Source of the DNA: Limnephilus marmoratus
Taxonomy: Eukaryota; Arthropoda; Insecta; Trichoptera; Limnephilidae
Assembly (NCBI GenBank): GCA_917880885.1
Contig: OU862907.1
Location: forward strand, 70,675,072 to 70,739,071
Direction: 5' to 3'
DNA length: 64,000 nt
The position numbers and the translations under genes are program-made. Shown here in pieces: positions 12,431 to 22,734 of this stretch (within the stretch, counting starts at the first letter, position 1; each line of letters opens with the position of its first letter). The notes beneath the pieces are model-generated. The model did no database searches, was not told the origin of the DNA, and saw nothing but the letters and a program-made list of their open reading frames with translations.

Positions 12431-12992
12431 ATTAAAGGAAAACAATCACTTTGTTTGTAACCACGATTTATTGATTTAATTTTTATTTACCGACCGGTTT
12501 CGCTTAATTTCTGTGTAAACACAGTTCTGTGTATTACACAGAAATGGTCATGGTAACAGGCTTAATAATTTAGAAGCACTCGAAATAAAGAAAGCCGTTA
12601 AAACAAAAACCCAAATCCTTAATAATCAGTTAAATGTGTCCAACAGTCCGATATTAGGAATATTTCCCATAAACTAAAAAAACCCGTAGCCACTTTATTC
12701 CTTAATCACCTGTTCAAATGACGTTTTGTCCCGGTAGATATAATGTAATTATTCATTAGATATACCCGTCTCTTTCTCTCTATCACTATGTAGGATGTTA
12801 ATTACACTCTCTCACTCTTACTTTATATTATGTTTTGTCTCTGTCTGTATGTATATATAAGCTCACACAATGTATTTTTTCATCAGTTTTAATTTATACC
12901 CTGAGGATGCTTGTATTAAGCGAAACCGGTCGGTAAATAAAAATTAAATCAATAAATCGTGGTTACAAACAAAGTGATTGTTTTCCTTTAAT
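12431..12992 (+). mobile_element. 562-bp inverted-repeat element, probably Penelope-derived
   Basis: The arms of about 77 bp (12431-12507 and 12916-12992) are essentially perfect inverted copies, starting ATTAAAGGAAAACAATCACT. Inside, the plus strand can be read LNNLEALEIKKA, resembling the tail after a Penelope GIY-YIG domain. The right arm contains a hammerhead-like core. Nothing encodes a complete protein. Confidence 0.65.
12901..12933 (+). ncRNA. Hammerhead-ribozyme-like motif
   Basis: CTGAGGA is followed by stem GCTT-GTATT-AAGC, then GAAAC, CG, GTC and GG. The conserved CUGANGA and GAAA core and a GUC cleavage triplet are all present; stem III would be very short. It sits in the right arm of the inverted-repeat element. 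Confidence 0.4.
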
Positions 12993-13069
12993 TAATATGT
13001 CAAACCACAAAGTGACTGCTTTCTACCAAAATAATAAATAAATAAATAATTATCTAGGATAACTTCAAT

Positions 13070-13440
13070 ACTTTAGAAATAATTAGCAAAATAGTAAACC
13101 ATTACTTTCATATCAGTACTACTCTTTTCTCTAAAGTGAATTGAGATGGGTAAGCCTTGTTTGTTTTTTCTTAGACAGTTAACATGAGTAAAAATGTTAT
13201 ATATGTTCGAAGGTATAGAATATTCGACACAAGATTTAGGTACATAAATATAATACGGTTTGTACACAGTTTTAAAATAGAATTCTATAGTAGTCGTTAA
13301 GAGAGTGCGATTAGATTAGGTATTGTAGACTTGATTGACTTGATGTAGAGAGAGTAAGTTTGCCAGTCGCATTACTTTACTGATATTTTCTGGCAGGCTT
13401 AAGTTGTTATAAGAGTCCTTATTCATCCAATGAAAGTTAG
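13070..13440 (-). repeat. CR copy 3, blocks G-H
   Basis: The minus strand includes an ORF piece with VNCLRKNKQGLPISIHFREK (13073-13267), which matches the region upstream of the RT domain in the other copies. It is followed by block H words. Confidence 0.6.
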
Positions 13441-13780
13441 GGGTATCCAGCCTTGATAGAACCGCGCATTGGACACTATATTAGCTCAGTTGGTAGAGCT
13501 CCGCCCGGCTAGGAGTCCTGAGTTCGACTCCTAGATACGAGTATAACTGCATCTTTTTATGATTTTTCTGTTTCAGATTTTCGATTGTTTCGCTAATATT
13601 GTCTTAATTAATTAATATATTACAATTTGAGGTTTTACTTGTTAGGTCGAAAATATAAATTCTTTTTTGATCGAGAAATTTTTTAAATAGATTTTCTTTC
13701 ATTACAAAATAAGTCATTTATTGGGAGATTATTAATCAGCTTAAATTTATTTATTTTTTAGTAGTTGTTTCCCGGCATGC
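13441..13780 (+). repeat. SINE-B copy
   Basis: The tRNA-like head has TTAGCTCAGTTGGTAGAGCT and GAGTTCGACTCC; the shared tail includes TTTCGCTAATATTGTC. Confidence 0.7.
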
Positions 13781-13784
13781 GTTA

Positions 13785-14020
13785 CTATACTATTCTAAGA
13801 AATAAATTGTTTCTCCCTGCATATCCATTCTCATGCGTCCCCCTACCCCTCCCCCCCCCCCCACCCCTCCCTCTCCTGAGTTTTCCTTTCACCTTTTCTC
13901 GCCTTCCCCCTCCCTCAACCCCACATCCTTCGTAACCCCCCCCCCTCCTGCCTTCCCTCCCTGTCGCTAAAATATATGAAATACACACATTTTCAAACCA
14001 CTCGCGCACCAAATGTAGTA
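13785..14020. repeat. Pyrimidine/C-rich low-complexity tract
   Basis: Long C runs (for example CCCCCCCCCCCCCACCCC) occur within a CT-rich segment. It is the inverted relative of the G-rich tract at 32900-33130, including the neighbouring word for TGTGTATTT. The glycine/arginine-rich ORF on the other strand is not a gene. Confidence 0.8.
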
Positions 14021-14032
14021 TTTTTTTTATTT

Positions 14033-14420
14033 AAATTTCAAAACGCCAGAGCTTTACCATTATATAGAGAATTACGCTTCTGCTAAAATGCATTGTTCTG
14101 TAAAAATTTCGTCTAAATCTGTCGATTAATTTCCTAGATTTTTGGACCCAAACATACGGAACCTTAATTTTTATTTTTTTAAACAAATTTCATAACGCCA
14201 GAGCTTAAAATTATAGTCAATCCATCGATTACTTTTTGAGATTTGCGGACCAAAACATTCTGAACTTACATTTTATTTTTGTATACAAATTTCATAACGC
14301 CAGAACTTAAATTATATACAGAAACAGTATTTTGCTGAAAAGCAATGTTCTGTTAAAAAATTGAATGTATCTATCGATTACTTTCCGAGATTTGCGAACG
14401 CAAACATACGGAACTTAAAA
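14033..14420 (+). repeat. Tandem repeat, three diverged units of 100-150 bp
   Basis: Units begin AATTTCATAACGCCAGAGCT (14033, 14186, 14286 with changes) and contain GATTTGCGGACCAAAACAT and ACATACGGAACTTA. Confidence 0.7.
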
Positions 14421-14426
14421 TTTTAT

Positions 14427-14570
14427 TGCTGATTTGGTATGACGTTTGTCCCAGTAACATGAAAGGTTCTGGGTTTGAGTCCCAGTGGCAATCTTTTTAT
14501 TTTTCTCTATATTGTTCTTTTTTACATTTTCCTTTAGATTATTAGTGTTAATAATAATAATAATAATAAA
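14427..14570 (+). repeat. SINE-C copy
   Basis: It reads GCTGATTTGGTATGACGTTT ... GGTTCTGGGTTTGAGTCCCA, followed by the CTTTTTATTTTT tail. It is closest to the 6481 copy, including the downstream sequence. Confidence 0.6.
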
Positions 14571-14685
14571 TATTTTAGTGAAAAAGATGGCGCTCTATAA
14601 ATATGGCAGAAAGTTTAAAATGTATGTAAAGAAAACCACTTATGAGTGCTTTCCTTAAGATTGTATTCACTGAGTAAGTACTGAG

Positions 14686-15330
14686 TGTGATGACCGTGGC
14701 CGGTATCAACATTACTTTCTGGACTCCTTTGTATGGATCCAGATTCCTCTATATTGTGCTCTCAGTTCAGGGAGATTGAACAATAAATATTCGTAGGTAG
14801 ACTTAGCGAGTTTATTCCGAGATATGGTACAGGTAGTGCTTCTTACGAAGCGATAATCCAAAGAGGACGGTAGACAGCAATCACACCCTTTTATACGTTC
14901 CTCATGCTGTCTCACTCATACACGCATGTCTCTTTCATACCGCAAGACATACGTTCACCACATCCCTCCACACTTAAATCCGAAGACAGTTACACAACAT
15001 GAACTGATAATTATTTACAATACATATAATATTCCAATATTTACAATGTAAGTAATTCATGTTGAGTCGAGAGCTGAGTGCTGTCTTCATTGACTCATCT
15101 GTGTGTTCGTGGTCGTAGTCGGTCCTTCCAATTTCCCGACGTTGACGCCACTGGATCACTGGAGCTGGAAGGAGAAGGAGAAAAACCCATTAGACTGTCA
15201 TCCAGGCCAAAGCTGGAGACATCGTATTCATCATACGACAGTCTCTTGGAAAATGGAAAAAAAAATTTTGTGATACTTTTACAAACAAAGGATGGTCACC
15301 CATTAGATATGCTCTCGCCTTTAAATATCA
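14686..15330 (-). mobile_element. Second LTR retrotransposon 3' end, nested in the gypsy 5' LTR
   Basis: On the minus strand, an LTR of 277 bp (14686-14962) starts TGTGGTGAACG and ends GGTCATCACA, with a purine tract (GTGGAGGGA) just before it. It is preceded by a short coding tail rich in Ser/Pro that ends near RLRPRTHR. The superfamily is not decidable. The right boundary is approximate. Confidence 0.6.
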
Positions 15331-15340
15331 AGCAGGTTCA

Positions 15341-17050
15341 TTGCTCGAGTATGCTTTAAAAAAAGAAAAATTATTACGGAAAGACGTGAAATTCATATGG
15401 TCCACAGAATGTCAGGAAACATTTGATAAAATAAAAGCATTGTTATGTTCAGAACCACTTCTGAATATCTTTGACCCTGAACTACCAATAAGCATTTACA
15501 CGGATGCTAGTATCAAAGGAGTGGGAGCAGTGCTGAAACAAAAAGATAAAAACGGGGACTGTAAGCCGGTTGCTTATTTTTCAAAAAAATTGACTGAAGC
15601 TCAAAAAAAGAAGAAAGCAATATACCTAGAATGTCTGGCAATAAAAGAAGCTGTGAAATATTGGCAACACTGGCTTATGGGAAAAGAATTTACGGTCTAC
15701 TCAGATCATAAACCATTAGAAAATATGAACATAAAGGCTAGAACCGACGAAGAACTAGGGGATTTGACGTATTATTTATCCCAATATCAATTTAAAATTA
15801 AATATAACCCAGGAAAATCAAACCAAGAAGCAGACTGTTTAAGCAGAAATCCAGTTCTAGAACCTTATGAAAATACTGATGACTTTTTAAAAGTAGTAAA
15901 TTTAATAAACCTAGAAGATATAAAAAAGGACCAACACACCAATCTAGACTTACAAAATGGAAAACTTATATTGGAGAATGAAATATACTACAAAAAGAAT
16001 AAAAGAAGGAAAAAAATTGTACTATCAGAACAACTTAGCAAAAGTCTAATAACGAATGTCCACGATACTTACTGCCATATTGGGAGAACCCAGATGACAA
16101 ATAAAATAACACCATTCTATACAGCAAAGAATATCATCGAAAACATTAAACAAATTTGTGAAGAATGTGAAATTTGTATTAAAAACAAATCAAGGAGGAA
16201 GCCAAAATATGGTTTAATGTCACATTTAGGTTCAGCAGCACGTCCCTTTGAAATTATATCTATTGATACCATTGGAGGCTTTGGAGGGTCACGCTCAACA
16301 AAGAAATATTTACATCTTCTGGTTGATCATAGCACAAGATATGCTTATATTTTCGCATCAAAAAATCAAAGCTCCAGTGATTTTATAAAATTAATAAAAA
16401 ATGTGTCACAAGGATACAACATTGATATGGTATTAACGGACCAATACCCTGGTATAAATTCCAAAGAATTTAAAGAATTTCTGAAGAAGGAGAACATAAG
16501 AATGGTTTTCACTGCTGTGGATGCACCATTTTCAAACGGGCTGAATGAAAGGCTAAATCAAACTTTAGTCAATAAGATAAGATGTAAAATAAATGAAAGT
16601 GATATGAAAACATCATGGACTACGATTGCACAGAAATGTGTAGAAAAATATAACGAAACAGAACACACAGTCACCAAGTTTGCTCCAAAATACCTCTTGG
16701 AAGGCGAAAATGTGAATATTCTACCATTTGAATTGAAATCAAGACATACAAGTGAAGACCTGAAAAGAGATAGGGAACTAGCTCTTAAGAACACAATAAA
16801 ATCACACAACTATAATAAAAAAATATTCGACATACACAGGGAAGAATATAAATTGGAAGTGGGAGACAGAGTCTACGTGGAAAACGGAAATCGACTAAAT
16901 AGGAAGAAATTGGAGGAATTGCGGATTGGACCATACAAAATTCTAAAGAAGGTCTCAAATTCAATCTATGAAGTTAATACCGGACACAGGAAAGCAGAAT
17001 CAAACCTCTACCACATTACAAAACTGTGTCCAGTGTTTGCTAGTAAATGA
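15341..17050 (+). CDS. Gypsy Pol fragment: RNase H and integrase
   Basis: This 569-aa ORF starts at the end of the RT connection (VKFIWSTECQETFDKIK). The RNase H domain includes IYTDASIKGVGAVL, LECLAIKEAV and VYSDHKPLE. The integrase zinc module follows (H...H, CEECEIC), then a DDE core with SIDTIGG, LTDQYPG and NGLNERLN. The C-terminal GPY module is RIGPYKILKK. All three acidic integrase residues are visible. The start codon is probably artificial, because the upstream gag-pol has been lost. Confidence 0.9.
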   Translation: MLEYALKKEKLLRKDVKFIWSTECQETFDKIKALLCSEPLLNIFDPELPISIYTDASIKGVGAVLKQKDKNGDCKPVAYFSKKLTEAQKKKKAIYLECLAIKEAVKYWQHWLMGKEFTVYSDHKPLENMNIKARTDEELGDLTYYLSQYQFKIKYNPGKSNQEADCLSRNPVLEPYENTDDFLKVVNLINLEDIKKDQHTNLDLQNGKLILENEIYYKKNKRRKKIVLSEQLSKSLITNVHDTYCHIGRTQMTNKITPFYTAKNIIENIKQICEECEICIKNKSRRKPKYGLMSHLGSAARPFEIISIDTIGGFGGSRSTKKYLHLLVDHSTRYAYIFASKNQSSSDFIKLIKNVSQGYNIDMVLTDQYPGINSKEFKEFLKKENIRMVFTAVDAPFSNGLNERLNQTLVNKIRCKINESDMKTSWTTIAQKCVEKYNETEHTVTKFAPKYLLEGENVNILPFELKSRHTSEDLKRDRELALKNTIKSHNYNKKIFDIHREEYKLEVGDRVYVENGNRLNRKKLEELRIGPYKILKKVSNSIYEVNTGHRKAESNLYHITKLCPVFASK

Positions 17051-17088
17051 ACAATTGCATGCATTCTCTTTTGCAATTGTTTCTCCCT

Positions 17089-17099
17089 AGGGGGGGAGA
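17089..17099 (+). promoter_or_regulatory. Polypurine tract of the gypsy element
   Basis: AGGGGGGGAGA lies directly before the 3' LTR, where plus-strand DNA synthesis would be primed. Confidence 0.8.
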
Positions 17100-17471
17100 T
17101 GTAAAGAAAACCACTTATGAGTGCTTTCCTTAAGATTGTATTCACTGAGTAAGTACTGAGTAAGTACTGAGCTAGTTGGTGCCCCACTAGATATCAAACA
17201 AATGAATCGAGTTAGGAAAATATAACTGTCAGAATTATTGGATTAACAATTCCTGAAAATATTATCTTATTTTATTTATTATTTATTAAAGAAACCTGAA
17301 ATAAGGGCTTTAAATGTTGTTTCTTTTGTTTTTATAGGTAAGTGAATCTTTTGATAACCGATAATATAATTTTTAAGAGTTGTAAATACGTATTGTTAAT
17401 AAATCTTTTGTTTTTATAGAGAAACGCAATTACGCCTTTGTTTTATTCAAGAATATAAAAAAATCATTATA
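17100..17471 (+). repeat. Gypsy 3' LTR
   Basis: It begins TGTAAAGAAAACCACTTATG and ends ATCATTATA. The first about 60 bp match the truncated 5' LTR. It contains a short duplication of GAGTAAGTACT. Confidence 0.85.
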
Positions 17472-17558
17472 TGTATTCAAACACTTGAGATATAATAGAA
17501 ATAGGGGCAGATACACTATTCTAAACAAGATTAAATAAATGTGACATTTTTTTTCTTA

Positions 17559-17752
17559 ATTAAAATAATTAATTAAATGATTTAAATGAAAAAGTTATAA
17601 TGTAATGTAATTAAAATAATTAATTAAATGATTTAAATGAAAAAGTTATAATGTAATGTAATTAAAATAATTAATTAAATGATTTAAATGAAAAAGTTAT
17701 AATGTAATGTAATTAAAATAATTAATTAAATGATTTAAATGAAAAAGTTATA
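17559..17752 (+). repeat. Tandem repeat, 51-bp unit, about 3.8 copies
   Basis: The units are practically identical, start ATTAAAATAATTAATTAAAT, and end AATGTAATGTA. The sister locus at about 6780-6840 has one unit, so the expansion is recent. Confidence 0.92.
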
Positions 17753-18268
17753 AATTCTGAATTCTATTTGAGTTAATTAATTTTGAAGTGTATATTTTGG
17801 TTTTAGAAAAACTTTTTTATGATAAAAATAAAAGTTTTACAACTTCTGATTTCTATTACATATAATATTTTTCCGAAAAGTAATAAAGTTCCTACCTATG
17901 ATATGATGTTTTATCAGAAAATTATTTTCTTTGTTATTTTCAAAATCGGAAATTAAAAGTCAAGAATTCAGACTGTTCGGTGATTTTTAACGGGTCTGCG
18001 TATTAAATTATAATGCTGTCAAGTACCTATATAAAATACTGATGCAACCAGGCTAGAAATTAAAAAAAGATTTGTTTCTGAAAAAAATAATTTTTTTTAA
18101 AGTATCTGTTTTCTTTAAAAAACTAACTTAAAAAAAATATACGTTTGCTGGTATGTAATGTTGCAGACGTGTCCGTGAACTTGTTCTAAGTTTAGCCTAG
18201 TATTTAGCTCAAATATTCAAGATGTTTTTTTTTTTTCACAATTAATTAATTAATTATTTTTTCTCTAG

Positions 18269-18333
18269 GTGCAGAAGCCTGCAGAAGCATCCGGGTCCCA
18301 GTTCCAGTAAAGTAATTCCCAGTCCCAGTAAAG
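18269..18333 (+). other. Exon-like block C, CR copy 2b (65 nt)
   Basis: The acceptor-like TTTTCTCTAG and donor-like GTAACTAATTTA flank an interior nearly the same as that of copy 2a. Confidence 0.45.
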
Positions 18334-18558
18334 GTAACTAATTTAATTTACTTCTTTAAATACAGCAATTTTATTTTGTGGCACCATTTTTATTCACAAT
18401 TAAAAGATTTCGTTGTTTCGGCCACTTATGATTAGTTTGATTATTTGATAATAGTCAAAAAATATTTTTAAAGACCCACTATTGAACATGTTCTCTTTGT
18501 AAATTGTCCCTCAATTTAAATAAAAAATTCCATTGACACAATTAGGTTTTAGTAAGCC

Positions 18559-18593
18559 CTGAGGAAGAGAGCATTGCTTTCGAAACATGTCGG
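18559..18593 (+). ncRNA. Hammerhead-ribozyme-like motif (best copy)
   Basis: CTGAGGA is followed by A, stem II GAGAGC-ATT-GCTTTC (six pairs with one G-U), GAAAC, AT, GTC. It lies inside an inverted pair (ATTAAAAGATTTCGTTG near 18400 and CAAAGAAATCTTTTAAT near 18620) similar in design to the 12431-12992 element. Confidence 0.45.
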
Positions 18594-18649
18594 TTTTATA
18601 AATTAATATTAAATGTTGTCAAAACAAAGAAATCTTTTAATTTTTAATT

Positions 18650-19175
18650 TAATTTAATAGATAATATATTTGCACCCTTTTAGACTTTCATAAATTTATT
18701 TATCAATGGATCACAAATACAATATTGGATTGAGTCATTGTATAATATTGTATTTGTAAGCCATTCTTGAAAGATTTGACTTTTGTTTACAAACAAAACT
18801 GTTTATCAATATTCGTATTGCGTAGGTATGTACGGGCGCAAACAATTAATTCTTCCTAATATTTAAATTTTATTTTATTTTTTAAAATCAACGGTATAAA
18901 TATACCATAAACACTGATTATATGCCACAAAAACCATAGTTAAATGAGAAATAGTAATAAAAAACAGTTCATTGTGGCATTTGATTAACAAATAACACCA
19001 GAATTTGAATCAATTTTTTTTTGCTTTAAATAATTATTCTATTGCCATCTGTAAAAGAGCAGATATATAATTCTTTGAATTACTACGTTAATATCTTTAT
19101 CAAAAATATTAACAAGATCATTTATAAAGTGTCATAATAAAATTGGGCCAGACGAGACTCTTTTGGAACACCACT
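18650..19175 (-). repeat. CR copy 2b, block D and RT remnant
   Basis: Block D (18650-18850) carries the CACAAATACAATATT hairpin. Then 19020-19175 reads, on the minus strand, the conserved RT segment after motif B. It stops abruptly near 19170. Confidence 0.6.
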
Positions 19176-19660
19176 CATCGTTTTAACCTTTCCCATACCA
19201 TGCTAAAAATAACCTCGACAAACCGTCTTGTTACACAGCGTTACTCTATGGGATTTGGAAATTATTTCGGGTTTTTTGTAAAAATATTGTTGTGAATATT
19301 TTTTATTTGGCTTATATGAATTTATTGTAAGAAAAAAATATTGATTTTGTGCCCTTAAACTGAAATATTAAAAAAATAATCATTCATAATAAATAATCAA
19401 ATATTATTTGAAACGCCCAACAAGGCGGGCGGCTGTGACAGCGACCGCCTAGGGTCACGTTAGCCTCGAGAAGAGCATCATTGTTTCAGAAAGCCACAAG
19501 TGGAATGCGCTAGGTACTAGTAAGGGCTTACACCGACCTACTATCATTTTTTAAATACATTTACAAAAAATATGTTTGCTGATCTAAGTTAATACCAGAT
19601 TGAATGGTTTTAACAATACTTAAAGAACACTCGAATTTTATTTTTTTTACAGTTTTACGC
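19176..19660. other. Unassigned
   Basis: No gene is recognised. It includes a GC-richer word, CAACAAGGCGGGCGGCTGTG. Confidence 0.4.
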
Positions 19661-19664
19661 AAAA

Positions 19665-19983
19665 GCAAACCACGAAAATATAAATTATAATTATTTTGAA
19701 GTGAAAAACTTCTTTAGCACCGTTGTGATTTGAAACTGGATGAAACGAAAAAGCGACACTAAAAAAACGGTAAGCAAACCACGAAAAAAATATGTTATAA
19801 TTACTTTGAAATGAAAACTTCTTTAGCACCGTTGTGATTTGAAACTGGATGAAACGAAAAAGCCACACTAAAAGAAAGTATAAGCAAACCACGAAAAAAA
19901 TAATTTTATAATTACTTTGAAGTGAAAATTTCTTTCGCACCGTTGTGATTTGAAACTGGATGAAACGAAAAAGCGACACTAAA
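19665..19983. repeat. Tandem repeat, about 110-bp unit, three copies
   Basis: Units begin GCAAACCACGAAAA at 19665, 19774 and 19884 and share CACCGTTGTGATTTGAAACT. The 110-aa minus-strand reading frame is a product of the repeat. Confidence 0.92.
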
Positions 19984-19984
19984 A

Positions 19985-20521
19985 GGAGACAAACACATTA
20001 TGCATCTATAGCATTTATAGAGAATGGGTTAGAATAATCGGTCTCCTCTTTATGCGGTGCTTCGTAGCCTTCCAACTCTTTTTTCTGAAGGTTTCGCTTC
20101 TACCGGTGTGAACTGCACACTAGTATTTTTTATAATACTCACTTATATGTTTTAACATTTTTCCGAAATTTAGAGATAACCTTTAGGATAAATTTTACTT
20201 TTATGAGTGGAAATAGTTTACATAGCAAATTAAAATATTTATTTCACAGGAACATAACGACAAAAACCTATTAGGTAAATTCTCATTTAAACATTAATCC
20301 GACGTGTTTATCATAATAAAATATAAGTAAAAATGTAGATGTAAAAGATTTTTTCAAAAAAGCAAAACAAAGACTTTGTTATTATATTTACCTACATATT
20401 ATGTAATGCATTCGTTTATAATAAATCTATATTAAATCGTAAAATGGCGACCACACGTCATCTAGTACTATACGAAACTATAAGAACTTAAGCTGTGGAT
20501 ACTGTAGTGCAGACATACAGT
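19985..20521. other. Unassigned AT-rich stretch
   Basis: I see no coding, RNA or transposon signal. Confidence 0.4.
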
Positions 20522-20835
20522 ATTTTTTTTACATTAGCTTCACACATGAGGCCCTGAGGAAAATAATTCGCTTCAGGGCCTATGTCATCTTTGGGGAGAG
20601 GTCTTCCTGCTGGAGAGGTCAAAAGGTCTCCCTCAACCAGTCTCTCCCGACCCGGCCAGCCACACAAAGCCAGTTGCTAGGCAGACGTACCCGCCGCCAA
20701 GATCCGGAACCAAACCTACCCCATGAACCTGGTCACCCCTGCTAAGTCACCAAACGTAACAAACTACTTGAAGTCACTTATGGCAGAAGTGTTGGTTGTC
20801 CAATAAATGGTTGTCGAGGCGGCGGCATGCCGTTA
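20522..20835 (-). repeat. SINE-N copy, minus strand
   Basis: On the minus strand it runs from AACCATTTATTGGACAACC to GGGCCTCATGTGTGAAGCTA and ends in an A run. The 3' part can fold, because AGGCCCTGA and TCAGGGCCT are complementary. Other copies are 21478-21911 and 56690-57114, with fragments at 42183 and 43330. No tRNA head is evident. Confidence 0.7.
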
Positions 20836-21477
20836 TTATGAAAAATATGCATTTTAGAAGATGATCGAAATAGCAAGTTACACAAAGACAGTGAGCGTTC
20901 TAAAATAGTAAAAATAATAAATAATTCAAAAAAATATATATTTTTAAAATCCTAACATCATTGCAAATTCTACCTTCAATTCATTTAAACCTAACCATTT
21001 ATATTTATTGCTACTTCCTTCCATGTAATAATCATTTGTAAAGACGTCACTTTGCTACTGTTTCAATGGAAAGAAAGTCCCTTTTTAAAATAATTATTTT
21101 ATGGGGGTAGTTTTAGGTAAGATTCTAAATATTGCACCCAACCCTCACAAAAGAGTTTTATGGTGGTGCAGTAATGTTTACAATCGTATTTTGGATGAAG
21201 TATTGTTATGTATCTTCCTTTTTGAATGCCCTAACTAATTAAGCGTACCTTTTAATCCCATCCATCAAGTACACTTGACGCGACTTTATCACTAAACGGC
21301 GCTATAAAAAGGTGGAAATTATTATAATTTTTATCGGCCTTGTATCCCATCCAGATCTCCACAAATTAACATGGCTCTACCTATAATGTAACTATATGGT
21401 TTTACAACACGTACATATCAGGAATCTCAATTATAGAGCATTTCAACAATTATCTTTCCTTTGCCAGTTCAATGCCT
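20836..21477. other. Spacer between two inverted SINE-N copies
   Basis: Mostly unassigned. 21330-21420 (TTTTTATCGGCCTTGTATCC ... GGTTTTACAACACGTA) matches 43240-43330, so it is part of a longer repeat version. Confidence 0.45.
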
Positions 21478-21911
21478 TACTTTTCAATTTGGGAGGCAAG
21501 TATGGGTGCCGCCGCCCCGGGAACCATTTATTGGATAACCAACACTTCTGCCAAAGGTCATTCCAAGTAGTTAGCTACGTTTCGTAACTTAGTAGGGGTG
21601 CCCGGGTTCGTGGGCAGAGATTTGTCCGGGTTTTGCTTTATTATTATATATTTATATATTTATTACTTCTCCAGCTGTACTCTCTCGGAATATCGCCTTA
21701 CACCGCAGTGGAAGAGATGGATTCATACGTCCGTCACTCTTGGACACAATGACACCCAGATTCCTACCCACCCCTTACATCCTTTTCCTTCTCAGAACTT
21801 CCTAACCTTCCTTTCCTAAAAAGACCCTTCACACATCATCCCCAAGATGTCATAGGCCCTGGGGGGAATTATTTTCCTCAGGGCCTCCTGTGTGGAGCTA
21901 TTGTAAAAAAA
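21478..21911 (+). repeat. SINE-N copy, plus strand
   Basis: It starts TTTTCAATTTGGGAGGC, includes AACCATTTATTGGATAACC and GTCACTCTTGGACACAATG, and ends GGCCTCCTGTGTGGAGCTAT with an A run. Confidence 0.7.
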
Positions 21912-22734
21912 GCACTGCATTGTCATTGTCTTAATCAAGTCTTCCACGAAAAGATTATTTGATAAAAATAAAATGAAATTAAATAAACATTTATTACTTC
22001 TGAACTAATGTGGCATGACCCTGCAAATAACCCAAAACCCATAAAACTACACAAAAAACATCCCCCGTCATCTGATTGTCTACAATCGTAACATTTTGTC
22101 GTTAATTTTAAGGAAATACGCAGAAAGGAATTAAAAAATGACTCTGGTTTGAGGATCAGGTGGTCGGTTGGCCGAACCTTCCGATGTGGTTCCTCATTTT
22201 TTTTTTGGCTCTTTTTAAAATGAAAATGGAATGTCAAGCAACCCAAGTTTTTTTGCAGCAAGGTAATTAATATTGTCATCTCTGTTTTCAGACATTTCAA
22301 ATTAATGCACTAGAAAGCGACGACAAACGTATTATGATGTCAACTTCGAGAAGTAAAATAATCTCTACAGATAGGCAAAAGGTTTTAACGTTTTATTTTA
22401 CATCTCTTTTTGTCATACATAACTAAAAGGAGATCGTAATATTGGACGTAGGTTAATGAGGTTGAAATGAATTAATGTTTTGTCTTCTCTGTTATTCCCA
22501 TAGAAATTTAAAATTTGTTGTCTCAACTGACATAGAAATGTATTGACTTTTAGGAAAACATTTTTTATTATTTTATACAGAATCGTCACAATTTTTAAAA
22601 TATTTTTTACGGATGCAAAAATATATTTTTTAGGAATACCTAAAATCTTGATTTAATGATTGAAGCATTTGAGGAGTTATTGACGTTTTAAAGAGCGTTG
22701 TAAACTATAATCGCATCGTGGATTTGGGCGGGTT
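21912..22734. other. Unassigned; weak 121-aa minus-strand ORF at 21935-22300
   Basis: The ORF has no recognisable domain, signal or repeat, and nothing around it suggests an exon. It is probably chance. Confidence 0.3.

Larger units (their letters stand above)
14625..17471 (+). mobile_element. Ty3/gypsy LTR retrotransposon, internally deleted, with nested LTR element
   Basis: The 3' LTR is 17100-17471 (372 bp, TGTAAAG...). Only the first 61 bp of the 5' LTR remain (14625-14685). The 4-bp target duplication TGTA is at 14621-14624 and 17472-17475. The empty-site sequence ATGTATTCAAACACTT is seen at 6700. gag, protease and most of RT are missing; RNase H and integrase remain. The element cannot move by itself. 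Confidence 0.88.
17472..18558 (+). repeat. CR copy 2b, blocks A-C
   Basis: It continues the locus interrupted by the gypsy element and runs parallel to 6703-7662. It includes the tandem repeat at 17559-17752 and exon-like block C. Confidence 0.7.

Noticed and set aside
13785..14012. 75-aa Gly-rich minus-strand ORF
   Set aside because: It lies in the C-rich low-complexity tract and is not conserved in the inverted copy near 33 kb.
19647..19979. 110-aa minus-strand ORF with three similar segments, looking like a membrane protein
   Set aside because: It is exactly coextensive with the 110-bp tandem repeat, with no start context and no family.
21935..22300. 121-aa minus-strand ORF
   Set aside because: No recognisable domain, no splice or promoter context; length is within chance for this composition.
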